A stretch of 64,000 bases of DNA. Source: UBA7672 sp965279205 (GTDB lineage: Bacteria > Pseudomonadota > Alphaproteobacteria > Caulobacterales > Hyphomonadaceae). A program made the position numbers and the translations under genes. The notes under the pieces are model-generated. The model saw nothing but the letters and a program-made list of their open reading frames with translations. It did not search any database and was not told where the DNA came from. Position 1 is the stretch's first letter, and every line of letters begins with the position of its first letter. Location of the stretch: the NCBI GenBank assembly GCA_965279205.1, contig OZ257144.1, forward strand, positions 310,001 to 374,000. Reading direction: 5' to 3'. Positions 16,512 to 24,295 of this stretch are shown one piece after another.

Positions 16512-16978
16512 TCTATGTCTTCGACAATTCGCCGCTGTCGCACCTCTTCAAAGGGTTTTATCGAGCGCGGTTTCCCAGCTTGTGGACGAAGTTTGATGCG
16601 TTCGTCGCTAGCGGGCGACTGACATCGACGCGAGAGGTGCAAAGGGAAATCGAAGACAGTTCCATTTCTTCCTTGGTCGATTGGTGCGCTAACAACAAAG
16701 CCGTCTTTACGGTCCCCGGTTCAGAGGAGGGGGCGTTTGTCGCGCGCATCTATGGGGTTGCTCATTTCAGACAGAACATTGAGCAGAGAAAATTGCTCAA
16801 GGGCGGGCGCTGCGCAGACCCCTTCATAATTGCCAAGGCCGCGGCGGTGAATGGCACCGTGGTGACCCTTGAGCAGGAAAAGACCGGCGGGTCGAAGATA
16901 CCAAACATATGCAAGCATTTTGGAGTGCCGTGCGCCTCGCTGGAGCAGTTCATGGAAGCGGAAAATTGGCAGTTCTAG
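16508..16978 (+). CDS. DUF4411-type PIN-domain protein, probable toxin of a two-gene module
   Basis: A 156-residue protein starting with TTG inside the stop of the preceding gene (MIYVFDNSPLSHLF). PIN-domain acidic positions are visible: Asp6 in the first strand, Glu residues in TSTREVQREIE, and Asp in GRCADPFIIAKAAA, ending with a conserved VTLEQEKTGGSKIPNIC block typical of DUF4411. PIN proteins are usually Mg-dependent ribonucleases. The coupling to an HTH-ImmA/IrrE gene is the arrangement known for DUF4411 proteins, supporting a toxin-antitoxin or regulatory role; this function is inferred, not shown. Confidence 0.8.
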   Translation: MIYVFDNSPLSHLFKGFYRARFPSLWTKFDAFVASGRLTSTREVQREIEDSSISSLVDWCANNKAVFTVPGSEEGAFVARIYGVAHFRQNIEQRKLLKGGRCADPFIIAKAAAVNGTVVTLEQEKTGGSKIPNICKHFGVPCASLEQFMEAENWQF

Positions 16979-17005
16979 CGTGCTAGCTGCGTCTTAGGAT
17001 GCGCC

Positions 17006-17653
17006 CTACGGGGTGGCTTCGCTGTTGGCGTCCGTGAGCACGTTGTCGCCGGAAGGGTTCTGCTGAGCCTCTCCACCGCTTTCCGCTTCCGCTTGCGCTT
17101 CCGCAACTGCGGCTTCGCCCTTGACCTCAGCTATTCTCGACTCGCTCGCCTCCAAGCCGAGAGTGTGGAGGAGTCCTTGCGTCGATTTGCTCTTGCGTCC
17201 GCGAGTTGGAGCGGTGACGTGAGGAATGAAGAAGGAGGGGCCGCGAGTGCCGCGCTTGTTTTCCAGATCGGCATTCGTCCGCGACGCCAGGGTGATCAGC
17301 TCGCTCTCGCAGTCGGCTATCGCGTTCAAGTTCACACGGCCTCTGCGATTTTCTGCAACAACAAAGAAAAGAACCGGCGTGCCCTTTCGCGTGTTCAGCA
17401 TGTACCGTTGATATGCAGCGAGCTTATGGTCGGTGAAGACCTCTTGCTTGAACCCCTTTGTCGCCTTCCCGACGTATCCCGGAAGGACTCCGCGAGAGGC
17501 GCGCATAGCGAAAATGTAGCACCCCACCCGGTCGCAAAGGTGCTCGTGCTTGTTCCAAAACTCGCGAATGTTGCCAGTTTCAATTGCTGAGCCGCCCGGA
17601 CGCCGAGTTCTTGGAACCTCGTATGGGCCTTCAACGTCGAATTTTACCGCCAT
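17006..17653 (-). CDS. GIY-YIG-like domain protein
   Basis: A 215-residue protein. Residues about 44-95 contain VGCYIFAMRASRG, then GYVGKATKGFKQEVF and DHKLAAYQRYML, the shape of the GIY-YIG nuclease core, with Arg and Glu positions plausible but not certain. The C-terminal 60 residues are Ala/Glu/Gly-rich and probably disordered. It has AT-richer sequence than the core genes and lies opposite to the ImmA/PIN pair, so it belongs to the same accessory patch. No partner methylase or recombinase is nearby. Endonuclease activity is a guess from the fold. Confidence 0.65.
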   Translation of the reverse strand: MAVKFDVEGPYEVPRTRRPGGSAIETGNIREFWNKHEHLCDRVGCYIFAMRASRGVLPGYVGKATKGFKQEVFTDHKLAAYQRYMLNTRKGTPVLFFVVAENRRGRVNLNAIADCESELITLASRTNADLENKRGTRGPSFFIPHVTAPTRGRKSKSTQGLLHTLGLEASESRIAEVKGEAAVAEAQAEAESGGEAQQNPSGDNVLTDANSEATP

Positions 17654-18029
17654 CCCGTTTCCCCCAAACGTTCGGCAAGTCTATCAGGCAAGTCCGACCG
17701 CCTCAATGAGAGGCGCTTTACATCGCGAACCGGCCCCCTCCGTCTGGCGCGCGAGGGCGCGCCATCCACTGCCGGCCGTCGCTTACGCTCCGGCGTTCGT
17801 CACTCGATTTGGCCCACCGGACCAAATCGCGCTTTCGGCGCCGCTCCTCACCCCCACACGTTGCGTGGGGGCGGCAACTTCTCCTTCGTCTCGGATATGG
17901 GGACAGGCCTTGCGCAAAACGGCGGAGGGTCCGAGCGCGCTCTCAATGAATTCAGGCGGGTGACGCGCGAATTCGGGGGATGGCGCGGCGTGGATCCGGC
18001 CGGGGTTCTGGCGGGCGCAAACTGCGCCG
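17654..18029. other. intergenic region with two strong hairpins
   Basis: No gene is visible in this 376-base gap. CGATTTGG (17805-17812) pairs with CCAAATCG (17822-17829), and CCCCCAC (17851-17857) pairs with GTGGGGG (17865-17871). Neither is followed by a T-run. They may be transcription stops, DNA-binding palindromes or a junction of the accessory patch. Confidence 0.5.
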
Positions 18030-19964
18030 ATGGACTCGAGAGATGTGGAAGTCCCTGTCGAGGGCGCCAGCGAGATGCAGGCGCGCGAGAGCGGGGCGAA
18101 TGAGAGCGGGCGCAAGTCGCGGGTGAGGTTCACCGAGGCGATCTGGGCGGAGGCGGAAGCAGCCTATTTCGACGGCGCGACGGCGAAGGAGGTGAGCGCG
18201 CGGTTCGGCATGTCGGAGCAGACGATCTATTTGCGCGTGGAGGGGCGGGGGAAGAAGCGCGTCGCTCGCGATCTGAAACTATCCGCCGACATCACCATGG
18301 CTTGTCATCCCGGCCGCAGCGAAGCGGAGGGCCGGGATCCATTCATCGGCCTGGACAAGGAGAGACATGGGCCCCGGACAGCGCTGCGCGCTTCCGGGGT
18401 GACACCGTTTGGGGGAGGGGAGGGCGGGCTCATCCATCTATTGGCGCGGCTGTTCGCGGAAGTGGGCCGCCAGTTGCTGGCGGCGGGGGCGGTGCGGGTG
18501 GAGCGGCAGGTGATGCGCGATGGGCGCATCAGGGTGCGGCGGCATCATTCGGAGGAGATCTGGAAAGCGGCGAAGCGCGATTTCGAGGAGGGCGATTTTA
18601 CCGCCCCGGCGATCGCCGAGCGCTATGGGATGACGACGCATGCGGTGAAGCGGCGGGCGCGGGTGGAGAAGTGGAGCAAGACGGTCACGGAGGCGCCGCT
18701 GCCTCTGCTGCCGCCGCCGGATCCGGCGCAGGTGGACGAGGCCGGCGGCGTGATGGTGAGCGCGTGGGCGCGCGTGGCGCACGCAGCGCAGCGGGCGCCG
18801 GAGGGCGCGTGGTCGACCTGGCTGTTCCAGGGCGGGCGTGGCGCGGGCAAGACGCGCGCGGGCGCGGAATGGTTGGCGTCGCGGGCGGAGACAACGCCGA
18901 ACGGACGCTTTGCGCTGGTGGGACCGACGCAGCACGATGTGCGCGAGGTGATGATCGAGGGGCCGTCGGGGCTGCGCTCGCTGCCCGGGCGGGAGATTCC
19001 ACAGTATGAAAGCTCGCGCCGGAAGCTGAAGTGGAAGAATGGCGCGGTGGCGTATGCGTTCTCGGCCGAGGAGCCGGAGCGGCTGCGCGGGCCGCAGTTC
19101 GAGGCGGCGTGGGCGGACGAGTTCTGCGTGTGGCCGAAGCCGGACGCGACGCTGTCGAACCTGCGGCTTGGCTTGCGGCTGGGCGGCGATCCGAGGCTGG
19201 TGGTGACGACGACGCCGAAGCCGGTGGCGAGCCTGAGGCGGCTGAAGGCGGAAGTCTCGTGCGTGGTGACGCAGGCGGCGACGGGGGCGAACGCCGCGCA
19301 CCTGACGCCGGGCTTCCTGTCGGGGCTCGAGGCGCTCTATGGCGGCACGCGGCTGGCGGAGCAGGAGCTGATGGGCGTGCTGCTTGATGGCGCAGGCGCG
19401 CTGTGGCGGGCGGAGGAGCTGGCGCGGGTGCGTGGCGCGCGGCCGGAGAAGCTGGAGCGCGTGGTGGTGGCGGTCGATCCGCCGGCGGGGACGATATCGG
19501 GCGAGCCGGGCTCGGCGTGCGGGATCATCGTGGCGGGGCGCAGCGGCGAGCGCGCCTATGTGCTGGCCGATCTTTCAGCAGAGGGTCTGTCGCCGCTGGG
19601 CTGGGCGCGCAGGGCTGCGGACGCGGCGCGGACGTTTGGCGCGCGCAGAATCGTGGCGGAGGCCAACCAGGGCGGCGACATGGTGCGCACGACGCTGGCG
19701 TCAGCTGGCGCCGGGTGCGCGGTCGAGCTGGTGCGGGCGCGGCATGGCAAGCGCGCGCGGGCCGAGCCGGTGGCGGCGCTCTACGAGCAGGGCAGGGTCA
19801 CGCACTGCGGCGCCTTCGTGCAGCTGGAGGAGGAGATGCTGGCGCTGGGCGAGAGCGAGGAGGCGAAGAAGCTCGACCGGGCCGATGCGCTGGTGTGGGC
19901 GCTGACCTCGCTGATGGTCGACAGGCAGGCGCCGCCGCCACGCGTGTGGCCATCCTGGGAGTGA
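18030..19964 (+). CDS. GTA-type phage terminase large subunit with fused HTH (small-terminase-like) N-terminus
   Basis: A 644-residue protein. The C-terminal two thirds is a TerL ATPase-nuclease of the kind found in gene transfer agents: Walker A GGRGAGKT (268-275), Walker B-like AAWADEFCVWP, coupling segment VVTTTPKP, and RNase H-like nuclease acids in VVVAVDPPAG, IVAEANQGGDM and RADALVWAL. All look intact. The N-terminus holds two similar HTH units (about 35-70, AKEVSARFGMSEQTIY, and 175-212, APAIAERYGMTTHAVK), resembling the small terminase gp1. Between them residues 92-125 are encoded by a palindromic repeat (see 18303). No portal, protease or capsid gene follows, so packaging would need structural genes elsewhere. 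The ATG at 18030 has no good ribosome binding site; 18075 is an alternative. Confidence 0.85.
   Translation: MDSRDVEVPVEGASEMQARESGANESGRKSRVRFTEAIWAEAEAAYFDGATAKEVSARFGMSEQTIYLRVEGRGKKRVARDLKLSADITMACHPGRSEAEGRDPFIGLDKERHGPRTALRASGVTPFGGGEGGLIHLLARLFAEVGRQLLAAGAVRVERQVMRDGRIRVRRHHSEEIWKAAKRDFEEGDFTAPAIAERYGMTTHAVKRRARVEKWSKTVTEAPLPLLPPPDPAQVDEAGGVMVSAWARVAHAAQRAPEGAWSTWLFQGGRGAGKTRAGAEWLASRAETTPNGRFALVGPTQHDVREVMIEGPSGLRSLPGREIPQYESSRRKLKWKNGAVAYAFSAEEPERLRGPQFEAAWADEFCVWPKPDATLSNLRLGLRLGGDPRLVVTTTPKPVASLRRLKAEVSCVVTQAATGANAAHLTPGFLSGLEALYGGTRLAEQELMGVLLDGAGALWRAEELARVRGARPEKLERVVVAVDPPAGTISGEPGSACGIIVAGRSGERAYVLADLSAEGLSPLGWARRAADAARTFGARRIVAEANQGGDMVRTTLASAGAGCAVELVRARHGKRARAEPVAALYEQGRVTHCGAFVQLEEEMLALGESEEAKKLDRADALVWALTSLMVDRQAPPPRVWPSWE
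18303..18404 (+). repeat. palindromic repeat element inserted in frame in the terminase gene
   Basis: The 102-base element is bounded by TGTCATCCCGG and CCGGGGTGACA, near-inverted ends. The left half forms ATCCCGGCC/GGCCGGGAT (18307-18315 with 18330-18338) and the right half CCCCGGA/TCCGGGG (18372-18378 with 18393-18399). Such GTCATCCCGG...CCGGGTGAC modules are common dispersed intergenic repeats in alphaproteobacteria. Its length is 34 codons and it sits exactly on codon boundaries, so the reading frame is kept (CHPGRSEAEGRDP... in translation). Confidence 0.75.
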
Positions 19965-20088
19965 GGTGTTCTGCGCGATGGCGGGGCGGGCTTGCGGATT
20001 GTCTTCCCCAGATCGAAGATGGGCTGGCGACCGATGGAGTCGGCCGAGCAATGCGGTGAACGCGGTTTCGCCGTGTCGGGGGCAGCCC

Positions 20089-21003
20089 ATGAAGAAGCCT
20101 GCTATCGTTTCGTTTATCGAGTGGTGCGGAAAGCACCCGTTCGCGACCGGACTCATGGCGCTTGTGGGCCTGACCGGTTTTGTACTGTCGATCTTCTGGC
20201 AAACGCAGAATTCCGGCGACACGGCGCGGCTGCAGGCGGCGGTCGAGAACGTCCAGGGCTATGAAGCGGACGCTGAGAAGAACGCCCAGTCGCTCCAGCA
20301 GAGCGTGGATGAGGTGCAGCGGGCGGTGCTTGCCGACTGCCAGCAGGCGCCATGCTGGACCGCTGCGGACGCGCTCGATGGGCGGCTCTACCAGGCGACG
20401 CGGGAGATGGTGGACCGGAAGATGCCGGCGCCGGTGTCCAGGGATGGATACGGCTCGCACTACGAGCTGGAACAGTGCCGGCTGACGGTGCATTTTTCCG
20501 AAGAGGTCGTGTCGTATTATTCGATCGCGCTCGGCAACGGGGCGTGTCCGTTCTCCTGGTCGACGCTCTTCAATCCCGACCTGCGGCTATCCGCGGCATC
20601 GATCGTGACCGTGGGAGACGTGCTGGGGCAGGAGTATGCGCTGCCCTATCATCCGCCCATCCAGGTTGCGGCCGGATGCATCGATTGCGGCAACGCGCAC
20701 GAACCGTTTGTCGAGTTCGGCTTGCCCGGATCGCACGCGGCGAATTTCTACACGCGGTACATCACCGTGGATTTTTCCGGCAAGCAGGAGGATGGCGAGT
20801 ACCGGGCCCGGTTCATCGATGCTCTCCGGCGCCAGTATCCGCAGGCTGACTATCTCTACATCGAGCAGTATTGCGAGCTGGACCTGCAGGACAGCGTGAT
20901 GTCCGCCCTGAGGGACGCCAACGTCACATCGGTCGGCTTCGGGGCTGGCTGGCGCAGCGACTACAAGGCTGACCCCTGCAATCAGACGGCGTCGCCACAC
21001 TAA
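20089..21003 (+). CDS. membrane-anchored protein of unknown function
   Basis: A 304-residue protein. The short N-terminus is followed by one transmembrane helix (about 19-38, TGLMALVGLTGFVLSIFW) and a Gln/Ala/Glu-rich probable coiled coil (about 45-82). A soluble domain with several cysteines follows (QQAPCWTAADALDGRLYQATREM, CIDCGNAHEP, CELDLQD). The ATG at 20089 is preceded by GGGGG; the upstream part of the frame has no signal. I do not recognise the family with certainty. It lies downstream of the terminase but has no packaging-related feature. Confidence 0.72.
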   Translation: MKKPAIVSFIEWCGKHPFATGLMALVGLTGFVLSIFWQTQNSGDTARLQAAVENVQGYEADAEKNAQSLQQSVDEVQRAVLADCQQAPCWTAADALDGRLYQATREMVDRKMPAPVSRDGYGSHYELEQCRLTVHFSEEVVSYYSIALGNGACPFSWSTLFNPDLRLSAASIVTVGDVLGQEYALPYHPPIQVAAGCIDCGNAHEPFVEFGLPGSHAANFYTRYITVDFSGKQEDGEYRARFIDALRRQYPQADYLYIEQYCELDLQDSVMSALRDANVTSVGFGAGWRSDYKADPCNQTASPH

Positions 21004-21036
21004 TCCTTCGGGCGAGGTGTTCGCGGTGGAGCGCGT

Positions 21037-21264
21037 CTAGCGATCGGCGCGCGCTGAGTCGCTTTGCTCGCGCTGGCCGCCATTGGCCTTGGGGCGGCCG
21101 ATATGGTCTTCGTGATATCTGAGCTTGGTGCGCAGGGCGTTGGCGCGGCTCGAGTTTGGCCGGGAGGCGGCGATGGCCTCGGTCAGGCGCGCAATCTCGG
21201 CGTGGTGGTAGGCGAGGTCGTTGTCGCCAGAGACCAGTCCTGAACCCAGCCCTGAAACCTGCAT
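21037..21264 (-). CDS. small hypothetical protein
   Basis: A 75-residue protein, MQVSGLGSGLVSGDNDLAYH followed by a helical AEIARLTEAIAASRPNSSRA segment and a His/Arg-rich tail. Start at 21262-21264 is chosen because GAGGGA lies 8 bases upstream on the minus strand; a longer version from 21288 is possible. No family is recognised. It is flanked by genes on the opposite strand. Confidence 0.5.
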   Translation of the reverse strand: MQVSGLGSGLVSGDNDLAYHHAEIARLTEAIAASRPNSSRANALRTKLRYHEDHIGRPKANGGQREQSDSARADR

Positions 21265-21536
21265 TGTCCGTCCCTCGTGTGAAGCCAAATCGATACCACA
21301 GGCGCGCTCGGGATTTTGTCCAATACCGAACAGAGGCGAAGCGAGCGGCCTGAGCGGCCCGCCTCTTCGCCATCTTCGTCGTCCAAATCGTTGCGCAAAA
21401 GCTAACGGGGCGCGCGCGAGGTCCGCAGGGAGCGTGGGAATAGCCCATGATGCGCGGGGCGCGGCACATATGGCCGCAGTCAGGGAACCAGCGGCTTGCC
21501 GCCGCGTCTATCAGATTGGCAGGCGAGGCTGGCAGC

Positions 21537-21740
21537 ATGACCGCGTATTCGAGCACCGAATTCCGTCCGGTGATGATCCGCGCCAGGGCGGTCGGCCGCG
21601 CGCTTCTGAAGGTCTATGGCGAGGACGGGGAGCAGACACCCGCGGAATTTCTCGACCTGCTCGATATCGCGGAGCAGCGGCTGGCCGATGCGGGGCATCC
21701 GGTGACGCCCGGTCCGTCCGGACGGCCGCAGCGCGGCTGA
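21537..21740 (+). CDS. small hypothetical protein
   Basis: A 67-residue protein, MTAYSSTEFRPVMIRARAVG, with a central helix LLKVYGEDGEQTPAEFLDLLDIAEQRLADAG and a Gly/Pro tail. GAGG lies about 8 bases before the ATG, which decides this start over the one at 21447. The family is unknown; composition is that of a genuine globular helix bundle. Confidence 0.55.
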   Translation: MTAYSSTEFRPVMIRARAVGRALLKVYGEDGEQTPAEFLDLLDIAEQRLADAGHPVTPGPSGRPQRG

Positions 21741-21809
21741 GTGTTGCGCGTCTGCATCTAGGAAAGGGCAGGGACCGCGCCCACGTCGGATGGAACGCCG
21801 GAGGCTGCG

Positions 21810-22073
21810 CTGGATATTCTGGTCTGGATCATCGGCATTGGCGTGGCGCTGTTTGCGCTCGACCGGCTGTTCCTCTGGATGGAGGCGCGGGGCTGGCTCT
21901 ACTGGCGCAAGGTGAAGCGCAAGGCGTCGGCGGGCGGGACGTTCATGTCGGTGGGCGGGATATTCGATCCGGGCGTGCGGCACCTCACCGAAGCGCAGGA
22001 ACAGCAGGCGCAGGAAGACGAGGAAGACGGCGACGATGACGACAAGCGCAAGGCCGAGGATCAGGTGAGCTAG
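21810..22073 (+). CDS. small membrane-associated protein, probable CTG start
   Basis: An 87-residue protein. The frame has no ATG near the natural start; the first GTG (21843) would cut the predicted transmembrane helix in half. CTG at 21810 gives LDILVWIIGIGVALFALDRL, a complete helix, and has GGAGG at 21800-21804 five bases upstream. After the helix come WMEARGWLYWRKVKRK, a conserved-looking SAGGTFMSVGGIFDPGVRHL and a very acidic tail. The order helix, basic WRK segment and IFxPxxRH motif reminds me of short proteins common in alphaproteobacteria, function unknown. The end overlaps the convergent gene at 22070 by 4 bases. Confidence 0.6.
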   Translation: MDILVWIIGIGVALFALDRLFLWMEARGWLYWRKVKRKASAGGTFMSVGGIFDPGVRHLTEAQEQQAQEDEEDGDDDDKRKAEDQVS

Positions 22074-22363
22074 CGCCTGCGATCAGGCGAGCCCGGCGCG
22101 CGCACCGCTGCTTCGTTGCTGCGCCAGTCGGGGCCGTGGATTTTCGTGATGATGCGCTCGCCGCCATCGGGCGCGCGTTCGACCCAGGCGAAGGCGCGGT
22201 AAGCGCAGGCGCTGCCGGGCAGGTCGAAGACGCGGACGACGCGCTCCTCGGGACGCTGGCCGGGACGTTCGACGAGGACATGGACTTCCTCGCTGCTGGC
22301 GGGCTCGAGGCCGTGGCGGCGTTTGACCAGCGCGGCAAGGTGCGATTTCGACGGTTCACTCAT
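22070..22363 (-). CDS. small hypothetical protein
   Basis: A 97-residue protein with an N-terminal basic segment (MSEPSKSHLAALVKRRHGLE) and a core RVVRVFDLPGSACAYRAFAWVERA that looks like a beta-rich fold. No family is recognised. It is convergent with the 21810 gene and divergent from the protease lipoprotein at 22491, leaving 127 bases for both promoters. Confidence 0.6.
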   Translation of the reverse strand: MSEPSKSHLAALVKRRHGLEPASSEEVHVLVERPGQRPEERVVRVFDLPGSACAYRAFAWVERAPDGGERIITKIHGPDWRSNEAAVRAPGSPDRRR

Positions 22364-22490
22364 TGTGGTCTCCCACGCACATCATGCGCCTGCGCGCGAG
22401 GCTCCGCAAAAGATCAGAGCAGTTCGCCGTGCGCTGATTGCAAGGCGGACGGCGAAGTGCTCACTCTGCGCGGGCGGCAGGGAGGCTGGA

Positions 22491-23756
22491 ATGCGGGGCG
22501 TTTTGGGAGTGGCGGTGTTGGCTTTGGCCGGCTGCGGTGGGCCGATGACGGCGGTGGAGATCTACGAGCGCTCGCGGCCGGCGATCGTGATGATCGAGAC
22601 TGCGCCGACGCAGGATGCGCCGGCCGCCGAGGCGGATTCCGCCGACTGCCAGGACAAGCCGTTCGGGCGCGGGTCGGGCTTCGTGATCGACAGGTCTGGC
22701 TTCATCGTCACCAATGCGCACGTCGCCGAGCCTTGCCCGGACAGCTGGCCCAATCCGCAGCTCACCGTGAAGACGTCCGACGGGCAGACACTGATGGGGA
22801 CGCTGGTGGGCGTCGACCAGATCGGCGACGTCGCTGTGATCAAGGTCGAGCATGAGTTCGGCACGGTCTTGTCGTTCGCCGACAGTGCGAAGGTGAAGCC
22901 GGGCGAGGACGTGGTGGCGCTGGGCTTTCCCGGCTTCCTCGATGGCGAGGCGACGATCACGCGCGGCGTGGTCAGCGTGGCCTCGCGCTCGTGGGGCGAC
23001 TATGGCGGCGTGGTGCAGACGGATGCCGCCGTGAACCACGGCAATTCGGGCGGGCCGCTGATCAATTCGCGCGGCCAGGTGATCGGGATCAACACCTTCA
23101 TCTATCGCCCGCAGGAGGATTTCGAGGCGATCAACTTCGCGATCTCGGCGCGCGTGGCGAGCCGGGAGGTCGCCGACATCCGCGAGTTCGGCGAGGTGAG
23201 GCGCGCCGATATCGGACCGCTGGACGTGTCGGTCTTCGACGAGATGGCGACCGTGCAGTCAAGCGTCGAGGCCAATCCCTATGCGCTGGGATTGCTGCTG
23301 ACGGCGATCGGCGATGGTTCGCCGCTCGCGGACAAGCTGCGGCCTTGCGACATGATCGACAGAATCAATGACCAGCCGGTGCGCAGCTTCGGCGACTATT
23401 ACAACGCGATGCTGTGGGCGAAGCCGGGCGAGGAGATGCGCATCGACTACCTGCGCTATGCCGAACAGAAGTGTCACATGCCGGACCCGTGCGCGTTCAA
23501 GACCGGCCTGTCGTCGTGGGGAACTGGATGCCCGCTCGATCCGCTGACGCTGAGCACGCGCTCGCCGTCAGTCTACGGCCTGCTGTCCGAGACCAGCCCG
23601 CCGCAAAGCCCGTTGGGAACCTTCTCGATCTCGGGCTTTCTCGAGGATCAGGCCAAGGCCAACAAGCAAAAGCAGATCGACGAGGAAGCGACGCGCATCC
23701 TCGAGGCGCACCGCGACCAGGGCGAGCCGCAGTCGGTGACGGTGATCGCGAACTGA
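22491..23756 (+). CDS. trypsin-like serine protease lipoprotein with PDZ-like domain
   Basis: A 421-residue exported lipoprotein: lipobox LAGC at about residues 11-14. The protease domain has the triad His in VTNAHVAEP, Asp in IGDVAVIKVE and Ser in NHGNSGGPL, as in DegP/HtrA. A PDZ-like region follows (about 255-325: LRPCDMIDRINDQPVRSFGDYY). After it comes a roughly 100-residue C-terminal extension with paired cysteines (KCHMPDPCAFKTG, GTGCPLDP) that is not part of standard DegP. ATG at 22491 with GGAGG 5 bases upstream is clear. Likely anchored to the outer or inner membrane facing the periplasm, acting in protein quality control; substrate unknown. Confidence 0.88.
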   Translation: MRGVLGVAVLALAGCGGPMTAVEIYERSRPAIVMIETAPTQDAPAAEADSADCQDKPFGRGSGFVIDRSGFIVTNAHVAEPCPDSWPNPQLTVKTSDGQTLMGTLVGVDQIGDVAVIKVEHEFGTVLSFADSAKVKPGEDVVALGFPGFLDGEATITRGVVSVASRSWGDYGGVVQTDAAVNHGNSGGPLINSRGQVIGINTFIYRPQEDFEAINFAISARVASREVADIREFGEVRRADIGPLDVSVFDEMATVQSSVEANPYALGLLLTAIGDGSPLADKLRPCDMIDRINDQPVRSFGDYYNAMLWAKPGEEMRIDYLRYAEQKCHMPDPCAFKTGLSSWGTGCPLDPLTLSTRSPSVYGLLSETSPPQSPLGTFSISGFLEDQAKANKQKQIDEEATRILEAHRDQGEPQSVTVIAN

Positions 23757-23833
23757 AATCCGTTTCTCTCGCGCCCACTCGACAATCGGGCGCAAGAGGC
23801 AGAGCGTTGGACAAAAGCAGGGAAGGAACCCCA

Positions 23834-24265
23834 ATGAGACAATCGTGGATCGCCGCCATCATCGTTGCCGGCGCGCTTGGCGCCGGCTGCACGACCACGG
23901 CCACGGCGCCGGTGACAACGCAGTCCTACACCGCGACGCTGGCGCCGGGCGCCGGCATCACCTCGTCAGGCAAGGGGGCGGGAGCGTTCACCTTCGACAC
24001 GGTGACAAAGGCGCTGACCTACACCGTCACGTATGAAGGCCTCTCGGGTCCGGCGCTGATGGCGCACATTCACGGTCCGGCCGATCCGGGCGCCAATGCC
24101 GGCGTGGTCGCGCCGTTTGCCAATGCAGCCAGCCCGATCACCGGGACCGTGACGCTGACCGACGCGCAGGCCGCCGAACTCGCCGCAGGCAAGTACTATG
24201 TGAACGTCCACACCGGCGCGAACCGCGGCGGAGAGATCCGCGGCCAGATCACGCTCAAGCCCTGA
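23834..24265 (+). CDS. CHRD-domain lipoprotein
   Basis: A 143-residue protein with a lipoprotein signal (lipobox GAGC at about 16-19) and one CHRD domain: SYTATLAPGAGITSSGKGAG, MAHIHGPADPGANAG, KYYVNVHTGANRGGEIRGQI. CHRD domains occur in chordin and in many bacterial surface proteins; the conserved His and Gly-rich turns suggest a metal- or ligand-binding beta sandwich, with role unknown. GGAAGGAA lies just before the ATG. It follows the protease lipoprotein by 77 bases on the same strand. Confidence 0.88.
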   Translation: MRQSWIAAIIVAGALGAGCTTTATAPVTTQSYTATLAPGAGITSSGKGAGAFTFDTVTKALTYTVTYEGLSGPALMAHIHGPADPGANAGVVAPFANAASPITGTVTLTDAQAAELAAGKYYVNVHTGANRGGEIRGQITLKP

Positions 24266-24295
24266 GCTGACGAATGTCCCGAGCCGGGCGCGCTT

